The notes beneath the pieces are model-generated. The model had not been told where the DNA came from. It made no database searches and saw only the letters and a program-made list of their open reading frames with translations. A stretch of 64,000 nucleotides of DNA from Spirochaetales bacterium (GTDB lineage: Bacteria > Spirochaetota > Spirochaetia > DSM-2461): the NCBI GenBank assembly GCA_028533045.1, contig JAQQAP010000023.1:1-64000 (forward strand). The letters run 5' to 3'. The position numbers and the translations under genes were made by a program. Numbering within the stretch: the stretch's first letter is position 1; each line of letters starts with the position of its first letter. Below, in pieces: positions 34,305-42,137 of the stretch.

Positions 34305-36742
34305 GAAATGTTTATGTAAACGGAATCAGCCAGCTATTGGGAGAAGTGCTTGCCGTAGATGAGAGGCTGGAAGAAGAATACAAAGGGACGGAGAGCCTGA
34401 ATTATTATTCCTACCATGCTCACCTTTTTTCCCATAGCGGCCCCATTTTGGATCAAAGCCGGAAGGATTTCCGGGAGAATCTTTCTTCCTTTTTTACCTA
34501 CCTTTATGACCAGGACCTGGAGACACTGGATGAGATAATCCAGGAACTCCTTATGACACTCAATAAGCTGGATCAGGACACCATGGTCAACTACTTGCAG
34601 CACCTCCCGGATAATCAAATTATCCGTGGTTCAAATTATGGGAAGGATGAGCACATCCTTCACTTCAAAAATGCGATCAAGAACGAAGCTATTCGCGTGC
34701 TCAAAGAAAACAGAAGCGAATTGGACCGCAAGGAGCGGGAATACCAAAATAGCCTGGGCGTGGGCGGTGATGAATCGCTTTTGGACCAGTTCAACAAAAC
34801 CCTCATTCAATTTCGTGAGCTGGAAGGGGAAATAGGCAACAATGAATCGAAACAGGCCGCCCTTCGAACAGCCATTTTGAATAATGCCATGGTCACCATG
34901 GAATACGGTGGCTGGGGGTATGATCATGAGTATGGTGATCAGAAAAGAATGGAGATTGAGGCGGTTCAGGAAAACATCGACCTTCTGAAACAGACGCAAG
35001 CAAATCTTATGAGTGAGAAGCCGGAGCTGGCGGCTATTGGTAAGCGTTTTGATGATCTTGGCGACCATTCCGCAGTGTTGGCCGAACTGAGCCGGGGCTT
35101 TGCCAAAGCCCGCGAGGCCATTAAAGATGTTTACAATAAGGTTGTGGACGATGATATTCCTCTGGTAGCTCTTGGGCCTATTATCAGAACAGTACAAGCT
35201 CAGTTAGAGATCCTCCCCCTGGGGGAAGAAGGGAATGACCTTTATAGCCTCCATGTGAATGAATGGATTCAGAGTCAGAATAACCGGGACAGAAATATTA
35301 ACCTGATTATCGCCGGAGTATCCGTCGGTTTGGGAATTGTAGCGGGAATACTGACTTTTGGAGTGGGGGGCGCTGCGGCAGCTGCGGTGGGCTTTGGCCT
35401 GGGCGCCACCGGTTCAGCCGTCGGTGTGGCAGGAGCGGTTTACAACTTTGAAAGAGCGGAAGACCTTAATTCTGCGGCCGACTCCCAGGCCATGAGTAAC
35501 GACGGTTTGCTTGATGACCCAGAAGCCGCGAAGAAAGCCTATGCCTGGGCTATTGCGGATTTGATTCTTTCCGGTGTGGACGTGGTCTTTGCCGGTTTGG
35601 ATATGGCTAAGCTGATGGGCGCGGTGAACAAGTTTGATAACGCTGTTGTGGGTCGAAAGGTTATCTTTCAGCTCTCTGATCTTTCCGATGAGACGGTGGA
35701 AGCGGCTGCACGGATATACAAAGGGTTAGATGAAACTACTGCTCTGAAACTGGATAGCACTTTGAGAACAGGGTTTGATAAATATAATGAAGGGCTTATA
35801 TTTGCAGAAAAACTTAAAGTCGAAGGCATCAATAACTTAGTTAAAATAGAGAATGCTGATGATATTAAGACTGTTGTGAACTTTTTTCCTGGCGATGAAA
35901 ACACCACAATACGACTCCTTAACAGTATAAAAGACCCTCAGGGCCTGCTCAATCCTCAAGTCGTTTTAGACAAATATGATTTGACAAGTGGAAGGACCCT
36001 TGAAGAACTTAATAGCGTTCTTCGTCAATGGGGTAACCAAACGGCCAGAAGCACCGAAGAGATTGCTGTCTTGTTAAAGTATCGTCCCGATGCTCCCAAA
36101 GTTGTGGCCCGTGTTCAGACAAGAAACTATCCCACCTTAGGTCGGGAAAGTGCTTTTACCTGGGTTACCGATCCGGAGGAATTGATAGGATTGGATTTTG
36201 ACGGACTTGCTGACAGAATCGGTCTGACCGAAGAGTATAAAGAATGGATTCGTACTGAAAACAACGGAAGTATTTGGGTCGATTTTATAGAATCGCCCGT
36301 TGAGCACCAGAAGGTAAGTTGGGATTATTTGAATAGCGAGACGAAGACGCTGATTGAAGTTGATGATAGCTTTGCAATCCGTCTTGAGCAGATCTCAATG
36401 CTAACTAATTCGGATGGCAGTCTTTCCATGTCCAAACTTGATGATGCTTTTGCTGTCCTATCAAATACAAATGTAGAGGATGTGGAAAATCTATCATCTG
36501 ATATGAAACTGTTAAGAGAAACCCTTGAAGGAAAATTTGGTAACAATCCCCTTTTTACCGGTAAAGGATATACGGTTGATCCGGCTGGTAACTTTGGAAC
36601 TAGAGAGTGGGGATTAGTGAAACCAGATGTAGGTTTGGAAATAGACGAAATGAAAGCAGAAGGATATAATATTATTCGAATAGAAGTTACATCGGATGGT
36701 CAGGCTTATCCTTTGTTACTTGATCATAATCTAATGTACTAG
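34301..36742 (+). CDS. Candidate injected effector, 813 residues
   Basis: The first 330 residues are largely helical and charged. A glycine/alanine-rich hydrophobic stretch at about 335-385 (IAGVSVGLGIVAGILTFGVG) and another near 415-440 look like membrane-inserting helices of pore or translocation modules. The C-terminal 350 residues match nothing I recognise. From about base 35,700 the DNA turns clearly more AT-rich, as in polymorphic toxins with exchanged tips. It lies at the end of the device operon, coupled to the DUF4157 gene and followed by a small gene. The effector assignment is inferred from context. Confidence 0.6.
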   Translation: MRNVYVNGISQLLGEVLAVDERLEEEYKGTESLNYYSYHAHLFSHSGPILDQSRKDFRENLSSFFTYLYDQDLETLDEIIQELLMTLNKLDQDTMVNYLQHLPDNQIIRGSNYGKDEHILHFKNAIKNEAIRVLKENRSELDRKEREYQNSLGVGGDESLLDQFNKTLIQFRELEGEIGNNESKQAALRTAILNNAMVTMEYGGWGYDHEYGDQKRMEIEAVQENIDLLKQTQANLMSEKPELAAIGKRFDDLGDHSAVLAELSRGFAKAREAIKDVYNKVVDDDIPLVALGPIIRTVQAQLEILPLGEEGNDLYSLHVNEWIQSQNNRDRNINLIIAGVSVGLGIVAGILTFGVGGAAAAAVGFGLGATGSAVGVAGAVYNFERAEDLNSAADSQAMSNDGLLDDPEAAKKAYAWAIADLILSGVDVVFAGLDMAKLMGAVNKFDNAVVGRKVIFQLSDLSDETVEAAARIYKGLDETTALKLDSTLRTGFDKYNEGLIFAEKLKVEGINNLVKIENADDIKTVVNFFPGDENTTIRLLNSIKDPQGLLNPQVVLDKYDLTSGRTLEELNSVLRQWGNQTARSTEEIAVLLKYRPDAPKVVARVQTRNYPTLGRESAFTWVTDPEELIGLDFDGLADRIGLTEEYKEWIRTENNGSIWVDFIESPVEHQKVSWDYLNSETKTLIEVDDSFAIRLEQISMLTNSDGSLSMSKLDDAFAVLSNTNVEDVENLSSDMKLLRETLEGKFGNNPLFTGKGYTVDPAGNFGTREWGLVKPDVGLEIDEMKAEGYNIIRIEVTSDGQAYPLLLDHNLMY

Positions 36743-36752
36743 GGAGAAGCAA

Positions 36753-37160
36753 ATGAGTATTAATCGAGGATTTTATTGCAAAAGCGTGAAAATAGATGAG
36801 AATACTATTTGTATTGAAGGGTATACTGATTTGAAAAATAATGATTGGGGAAAACGCACTCTTTATCTTTCTCCTGAGTCTATCCCCCCTCTATTATGTG
36901 TTATGGAAAATTATGAAAACTTTATGAACCAAAGCGCTTCTCTTATGGGAAAGACTTTTAAGAATGACTTTGACGAGATAGATTATACCATTTGTGGTTC
37001 TGACACCCAACCTATTTTTTCAATCACCAACCTGAAGCGACGTCTTATAAATGGAAGAAAAGTTGGTGGAGCTTTAGATATCCCTTATCAACCATTCAAT
37101 AAAGAGCTTGTCTATGAGAACATTGGGCAAGTGATGGATGAATTAAAAAAATATATATAG
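36753..37160 (+). CDS. Small AT-rich gene, possible immunity protein
   Basis: A 135-residue protein without signal peptide, preceded by AGGGAGAAG. It starts ten bases after the candidate effector and shares its AT-rich composition, so both probably arrived together. Position and size fit an immunity or chaperone protein for the effector tip. No family is recognised. No terminator is obvious after it. Confidence 0.6.
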   Translation: MSINRGFYCKSVKIDENTICIEGYTDLKNNDWGKRTLYLSPESIPPLLCVMENYENFMNQSASLMGKTFKNDFDEIDYTICGSDTQPIFSITNLKRRLINGRKVGGALDIPYQPFNKELVYENIGQVMDELKKYI

Positions 37161-37556
37161 TGTTTATTGTACTGGAGTTCTTTGAATCTTATTATCACCC
37201 CATATGTTCGTGGCTACAAAGCTGGACTTCAACGTTCTGTAGCTTAAGATAACAAGAAGGGATTGAAGAGGAAATGAGTCAAGGAGGCCCGGCGGAGCGA
37301 CTGATCACAAACCTCTGGTTTGCTGTTCACCCATGCATCCAGGGCGTGAGCCGTAGTGGTGACTTATTATAAAAATCCCATTTTCGCCCTGAAAATTGGA
37401 AGAACAGCGTATTTTCTGTAAGCAAAATCTGCAAAATAGTGTTAAAAATATTGGTTTAAATCTCAACAAAACCTGAAAATCCAGAAAACTGAATAAAAAA
37501 GGACACACCTGTTCCTAAGAGAAGGAAAAGAGAATTATTAAAATTGAAAAGCTGTC
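37161..37556. other. Gene-free stretch between the device operon and the transposase
   Basis: About 400 bases carry no convincing gene. They contain one copy of the direct repeat (37202-37299). Just after it a short ATG frame starting MSQGGPAER fuses to unrelated sequence. The rest is AT-rich. Confidence 0.5.
37202..37299 (+). repeat. Direct repeat, left copy (about 98 bases)
   Basis: The sequence from ATATGTTCGTGGCT to GGCCCGGCGGAGCG matches 39465-39563. The last 49 bases differ at only two positions. The first half is more diverged (CGTGGCT shared). The two copies flank the transposase and toxin-antitoxin genes. Confidence 0.75.
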
Positions 37557-38585
37557 CTACGCAGAACGATAATAATGATGATGCAGTCCAAAAAGCACGG
37601 ACTGCTTTTTTATTTTTCCCATCCTATCCGGCGGTTTTCCCTCAGGAATTCTCCCGATTCCCTGATGAGGCCTGAAGAAATTGTAGTAATGCATATACTC
37701 TTTAATGATATTCCTAAGCTGTTTCTCATGAAGAATTATAAACCAATCAAGGCACTCTCTACGAATAGATCTAATAAAACGTTCAGCGAATGCGTTCATA
37801 TTGGGAGAGTAAGGAGTAATGGCTAGGTCTTTGATGTCGTATTCTTCGTAAGGAAACCATTTAAATTCACCCGAATTATCATGAATAAGAATGGATTCAG
37901 GGTACTGCTCTTCAAAATGGCTAATCTGCCTACGTAAAAAAGCAATATTGGGATTCTGTGTTATATTCCAATGAACGATTTTACGGTTTTCAATCTTAAT
38001 GATAAAGAAAACATAAAATCTTCTGAAACCAAAGATATCGACAGTAAAGAAATCACAAGCAAAGAGAGATTTAATATGGGATGTCAGAAATTTTTCCCAA
38101 GAACCATTAGGCAAGACAAGGCCACGTTTTCTTCCGTTTTGGATAACCTTAGCAATAGTTTTCTTGCAAATCGAAATATCAATTTTCTTAAGTTCATCAC
38201 TAATTCTCTGGTTTCCCCAATTGTAGTGATGGATTTTCATACTCAAGATAAGTTCTTTGATCTTTTTAGACACAGGAGGTCTCCCGGGTTTTCTTTTCTT
38301 CCGGTTCCATTTACTGTGGCAATATGTTTTCCATGTGTAAAGAACTGTATGGGGAGAGACAAACTGAATAAACCGTGTAGCTTCTTTGGATAAAAGAGCC
38401 ATAAAACGTAAAAACCGTTTGTCTTGGATATTGTAAGGCTGACTGATTCCATGAGACTCAAGAGTTCGTTTAAGGCATTCATTTTCTTTTGCTATTACAG
38501 CGTAGTGAATTATCTGTTTCTTATGGAAAAAGTAAAAACAAAAGACGATTTTGATGAGTGAGAACAGGTTTTTAATGAGAGGCAT
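37557..38585 (-). mobile_element. DDE (rve-type) transposase, lone insertion-sequence gene
   Basis: The 342-residue protein has a helix-turn-helix region (GRPPVSKKIKELIL, NWGNQRISDELKK). An integrase core follows with the likely catalytic D (FTVDIFG), D (HDNSGEF) and E (AFAERFIRS), then YNFFRPHQGIG. It belongs to the broad IS3/IS481-like group. The frame is open further upstream to a TTG, but the ATG at 38585 is the natural start. I could not find clear terminal inverted repeats, so the element may be old. Composition is AT-rich relative to the flanks. Confidence 0.82.
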
Positions 38586-38669
38586 AAACAGCAGCGTCCG
38601 ATTCAAGTCTGAATATTCCCCTGCGGTTAGAAGAACCCCCTTTTTTGTGGACTTCTGGAGAGCAGGAGG

Positions 38670-38996
38670 TTAGATACAAAGGATACGGTGCTCTTCAAGA
38701 AAACTGTGATCCTGGTCGAGCAACTGTAGAAAACGGGAGGCGGGTCCTTGAGGCTTATTTCTGCCCGATTCCCAAGCCTCAACCGTTTTTACCGATACAC
38801 CGATTGCTTCGGCAAAAATCATTTGAGACAAGTTTAAAGCTTCTCTGATTTCCTTAATCTTATTAGCGTTGAATTCGGGTACAGGGGTGATTGTTACTTT
38901 ACGTCTTCTTGCCTGCAAATTACCTTTGCTGACTTCAAGTGCTTCATTTAATCCTGTTATGATTGAAGTGAAATAGTTACTTTCTTTATTTTCCAT
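38670..38996 (-). CDS. Antitoxin with XRE/HTH domain (HigA/NadS-like)
   Basis: The 108 residues end in a helix-turn-helix (IREALNLSQMIFAEAIGVSV then KTVEAWESGRNKPQGPA). This is the form typical of antitoxins paired with RelE/HigB-like toxins. It overlaps the toxin frame by 11 bases, is downstream of it, and would repress the shared promoter through the palindrome at 39360-39376. Confidence 0.85.
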   Translation of the reverse strand: MENKESNYFTSIITGLNEALEVSKGNLQARRRKVTITPVPEFNANKIKEIREALNLSQMIFAEAIGVSVKTVEAWESGRNKPQGPASRFLQLLDQDHSFLEEHRILCI

Positions 38997-39325
38997 TTTT
39001 GCCTCCCTGCTCTCTCAGGTTAGTCTTTATTTTTTCTATAACAGATTTAATCTGATTTTTCTCTGCATCCGATAGATTTGCTTTATCGTTCTTTTTGAAG
39101 CAGGCAATCATATAAATCTGCTCAAAATAAGCGAAATCAACATAAAGAGTTCTAACGCTTCCGCTTTTGCCTTTTCCAGGTAATGCCCATCGTAACTTTC
39201 TCAGCCCTCCGGTACCCTGGATCATGTTCCCCGCTGTGGGGTTTTCACAAAGAAATACTTCCAGTTCCTTTAATTCATTATCTGTTAGTTTGGCATCGAC
39301 CCAACCCTTTTAAAAAAGTGGTCAT
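38986..39325 (-). pseudogene. HigB/RelE-like toxin gene with a frameshift
   Basis: The C-terminal 79 residues (MIQGTGGLRKLRWALPGKG, VRTLYVDF, IYMIACFKK) are a clear RelE/HigB-type toxin. The missing N terminus is present upstream: the ATG at 39325 begins MTTFLK, and after a one-base shift near 39308 the frame continues WVDAKLTDNELKELEVFLC into the conserved part. An extra T in GGGTTGG would explain it. The toxin is therefore probably inactive unless the frame is restored by slippage or an internal start at 39225 is used. Confidence 0.75.
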
Positions 39326-39352
39326 GTAGACGAACTCTCGTGTCATATGAAA

Positions 39353-39381
39353 ATATTAAACCCTATTAAATAGGGTGTCAA
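39353..39381 (-). promoter_or_regulatory. Toxin-antitoxin promoter with palindromic operator in the spacer
   Basis: On the minus strand TTGACA (39381-39376) and TAATAT (39358-39353) are separated by exactly 17 bases. The spacer is almost filled by the perfect palindrome ACCCTATTAAATAGGGT (plus strand 39360-39376). Repressor binding here would block RNA polymerase directly, as expected for an autoregulated toxin-antitoxin pair. Confidence 0.8.
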
Positions 39382-39464
39382 TAGAAAAGCTCATCGTGTA
39401 AACAGAACACACCCTAGCTCCAAAGCCCCACCCCCAACGGAGTAAAACCACAGAGCTTTACCCA

Positions 39465-39563
39465 ATATGCCCGTGGCTCCAGAGGCCGAACCCCATACGC
39501 CGTGGTTAAATAAAAACAAGAAGGGATTGAAGAAGAAATGAGCCAAGGAGGCCCGGCGGAGCG
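39465..39563 (+). repeat. Direct repeat, right copy (about 99 bases)
   Basis: This is the partner of 37202-37299. The 3' half (from AACAAGAAGGGATTGAAGA) is nearly identical and includes an in-frame ATG that would encode MSQGGPAER in both copies. Confidence 0.75.
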
Positions 39564-39702
39564 GAGTGAGCCGGATAAAGCCGACTGGTTAAGCGAATTG
39601 GAACGAAAAGCCCGGCCCCTGCGTGATTCTCTCAGGAAATACCCCGCCCCAGCTCAGAGGGCTTGCCAAAACATAAAAATTCAATCAGATACAAACAGCT
39701 AG
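39538..39702 (+). CDS. Short open frame starting in the repeat (doubtful gene)
   Basis: A 54-residue frame reads MSQGGPAERSEPDKADWLSE and ends SDTNS. It has only a weak purine-rich stretch before the ATG. The left repeat copy encodes the same first nine residues and then diverges, which argues for a broken family of small genes or for chance openness of a GC-rich repeat. Confidence 0.25.
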   Translation: MSQGGPAERSEPDKADWLSELERKARPLRDSLRKYPAPAQRACQNIKIQSDTNS

Positions 39703-39784
39703 CCCTTAATTTCTCCCTTTCCCTTCTGGCATAAATAGAAGATTTTCTATATTATTGCTAGCAAACTAATTTAAGGGAATGAAA

Positions 39785-41002
39785 ATGAACTTTAAAGAAA
39801 TATTGGCAACACTCAAGCCGGTTGACGAGATTGAAAAAATCGACATCGTGGCGGACGGTAAAGTCCTGAACATAATCCCCAACGCACCGGGAAAAAGCGG
39901 CTCCCTCCAGGTATACGCCAACCTGGTTGGGTTTGATAACGGCAACATCGATTTTGCCCTGGCCCAGAAGGGTCTGGAGTACTTTGCCGAGCACACCGCC
40001 GACGCCAAGGCGAACCCCGGGGCTCACCCCAACATTGACCTTCTTTTGGATATCAAGGAAGACAGCTATGTAAAGGCTGTGGTTCACTACAAGATCCCTG
40101 GCGACCTCAAAGAGCGGGTAGAAAAATACACCGCCCTGAAGAAAGAGGGCAAGCTGAACGAAGACAAGGCCGGCGCTCTGGCCACTTTTAATGAAGTTAT
40201 GGACCTCCTCGAAGCGGGTAAGCTCCGCACCGCCCAGATTGTGGACGGCAAGTGGGAAGCGAACCAGTGGGTAAAAAACGGCATTATGCTGGGCTTTCCC
40301 CTGGGCGAGATTATTGTGTACAACGGCAGCTCCGATATTGCCTTTACCGATAAGGAAACTTTCCCCGTACGAAAGATGACCGGTAAGGAAGGCTTCCGGG
40401 TTGTTCCTCCTGCAGCCGGTCTGCGACGGGGAGCTTTCGCCGGGGCGGGCTGTGTTTTCATGCCCCCAGGATACGCCAATGTGGGCGCCCATGTAGGGGC
40501 GGGAACCATGGTGGAAAACCTGGCCGGTTCCTGTTGTCAGGTTGGTAAGGACAGTCACATTAGCGCCGGTGCGATTATCGGCGGTGTTCTGGACCCTGTG
40601 GAAGCGACTCCCGTAATTATCGGGGACCACGTTCTTTTGGGCGAAGGTTCCGGCGTGACCCAGGGAGCTCGATTGGGCGACCTGGTAACTCTGGCTCCGG
40701 GGGTGCATATCTCCAAGGCGACTCCCATTCTGGACCCCCTTAACAATGTGGCCTACACATCGGCCGGTACGGCGGAGCTTATTACCCATGAACTGGGCGG
40801 TGGGGTCAAGACCTACTCCGTGGGCAAGGTGATTGAAGCCAAGGACCCCGGTTACGGCCCCGAGATTCCCGCGGGAGCTCTGGTGATTCCTTCCATGTCC
40901 GTTTCCAGTAAGGGAACACTTAAGCTGACTCCCCTCATCGCCAAGTATATCAAGTCTGCCTCCGAGCGGGCCTATGCTCTGGAAGAGGCACTACGAGGCT
41001 AA
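39785..41002 (+). CDS. dapD: Tetrahydrodipicolinate N-succinyltransferase
   Basis: The left-handed beta-helix part (about residues 205-330) has the hexapeptide pattern VGAHVGAGTMV, SHISAGAIIGGVLDP and ILLGEGSGV-like HVLLGEGSGVTQGA. The enzyme transfers succinyl from succinyl-CoA to tetrahydrodipicolinate in diaminopimelate/lysine synthesis. At 405 residues it is longer than the E. coli enzyme because of its N-terminal domain. The ATG at 39785 has AAGGGA correctly spaced; 39779 is too close to it. It leads an operon with an aminotransferase, lysA and dapE, which confirms the pathway. Confidence 0.85.
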   Translation: MNFKEILATLKPVDEIEKIDIVADGKVLNIIPNAPGKSGSLQVYANLVGFDNGNIDFALAQKGLEYFAEHTADAKANPGAHPNIDLLLDIKEDSYVKAVVHYKIPGDLKERVEKYTALKKEGKLNEDKAGALATFNEVMDLLEAGKLRTAQIVDGKWEANQWVKNGIMLGFPLGEIIVYNGSSDIAFTDKETFPVRKMTGKEGFRVVPPAAGLRRGAFAGAGCVFMPPGYANVGAHVGAGTMVENLAGSCCQVGKDSHISAGAIIGGVLDPVEATPVIIGDHVLLGEGSGVTQGARLGDLVTLAPGVHISKATPILDPLNNVAYTSAGTAELITHELGGGVKTYSVGKVIEAKDPGYGPEIPAGALVIPSMSVSSKGTLKLTPLIAKYIKSASERAYALEEALRG

Positions 41003-41003
41003 G

Positions 41004-42137
41004 ATGGAATTAAAGGCAAAGGCGACTTTTGACGGTATAGATATCTCGGAAATCAGGAAGATGAACGCCCTGGCCGGCCCGGATACGATTAATCTGGGGA
41101 TCGGCCAGCTTCCCAACGACCTTCCCCCGGCTCTTGCCGAGCAGGGAGGGGAGGCCTTTGCCGCCGGAAAAACCCGGTACACTCCCAATCCGGGAATGGC
41201 CGAACTGCGGGAACTGGTGGCCCGTTACCACGGGGAGAAGTGCGGTAAAACGATTTCCGCCGACCAGGTGGTGATTTGCAACGGCGCCGAAGGGGCTCTG
41301 TGGAATATCCTTTTCACCTATCTCGAGGCGGGGGACGAGGTGCTCATCCCGGAAATCGCCTTTACCGTGTATGAAACGATTACGAAAATGCAGGGGGCCG
41401 TTCCCCGCTTCTATAGGGATGTGGCTTCCCTGGACGCTTTGATTACGGAGAAGACCAAATTCGTTGTCATTAACAGCCCCAACAATCCTACGGGACAGAT
41501 TCTCCCGGTAGAGGATATCCGTACCCTGGCCCGCCTGGCCGAGGAGCGGGGTTTTTATCTCATATCCGACGAGATTTACAGCGAACTCTACCTGGACGGG
41601 GAAGCGCCCGCCTCTCCCTTGACCTATACGGACCGGGTGATTGTGGTGGACGGGATTTCCAAGCGGGCGGCGGCCACCGGTCTGAGAATCGGCTGGACCG
41701 TGAGCCCCCTTGCGGTGACCAAGCCTATGGTTATCAGCAATCAGTACATCACCTCCTGCGCTTCCTCGGTCTCCCAATTTGCGGCGCTCAGGTCCCTCGA
41801 CGGCAGTTCCGACGGCTTTGTGGCCGATGTGCGGGCCGATTTGACCGCTAAGCGCGATTTTGCCTATGAGCAGCTCTCCTCCATGGAGGGCATTAAGGTG
41901 GAAAAACCCCTGGGGGCCTTCTATATCTTCCCCGATATTTCCGCCTTTGGTACTTCAAAGGAGGTGGCCTTGAAGATTTTGGACAGGGCCGATCTTCTTA
42001 CCATCCCGGGCCTGGCCTTTGGAACCGGGGGAGACCGGTTTATCCGAATCTCCTATGCGGTGGATGAGGCTGACTTACGGACGGCTATGGAGCGCCTTAA
42101 AGAGCTATTTGCAACCTGGAGTGATAATGAAAGTTAA
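41004..42137 (+). CDS. Class I/II aminotransferase, probable N-succinyl-diaminopimelate aminotransferase
   Basis: A PLP enzyme of fold type I: NSPNNPTGQ near residue 155, the lysine-bearing DGISKRAAATGLRIGW near 215, and FIRISYA near the end. It sits between dapD and lysA with one-base spacing and overlap. It therefore very likely supplies the missing DapC step (glutamate to succinyl-amino-ketopimelate). The start at 41004 (MELKAKATF) is chosen because the longer frame overlaps dapD. Substrate assignment is from context. Confidence 0.82.
   Translation: MELKAKATFDGIDISEIRKMNALAGPDTINLGIGQLPNDLPPALAEQGGEAFAAGKTRYTPNPGMAELRELVARYHGEKCGKTISADQVVICNGAEGALWNILFTYLEAGDEVLIPEIAFTVYETITKMQGAVPRFYRDVASLDALITEKTKFVVINSPNNPTGQILPVEDIRTLARLAEERGFYLISDEIYSELYLDGEAPASPLTYTDRVIVVDGISKRAAATGLRIGWTVSPLAVTKPMVISNQYITSCASSVSQFAALRSLDGSSDGFVADVRADLTAKRDFAYEQLSSMEGIKVEKPLGAFYIFPDISAFGTSKEVALKILDRADLLTIPGLAFGTGGDRFIRISYAVDEADLRTAMERLKELFATWSDNES

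Larger units (their letters stand above)
39382..39784. other. Intergenic stretch upstream of dapD
   Basis: About 400 bases contain the right copy of the direct repeat, a short open frame, and a possible -10 element (TATATT, 39748-39753) for the dapD operon. Nothing else is supported. Confidence 0.45.

Noticed and set aside
37305..37508. Phenylalanine-rich leftward frame near the transposase
   Set aside because: No ribosome site, biased composition typical of AT-rich DNA, and overlap with repeat sequence.
37500..38665. Terminal inverted repeats of the insertion sequence
   Set aside because: I compared the sequences on both sides of the transposase by eye and found no convincing complementary ends.
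37202..39563. Integron attC sites around the toxin-antitoxin region
   Set aside because: Toxin-antitoxin cassettes and ~100-base repeats made this attractive, but only one GTTAAAT-like core is seen (right copy) and no matching inverse core, so the attC pattern is not supported.
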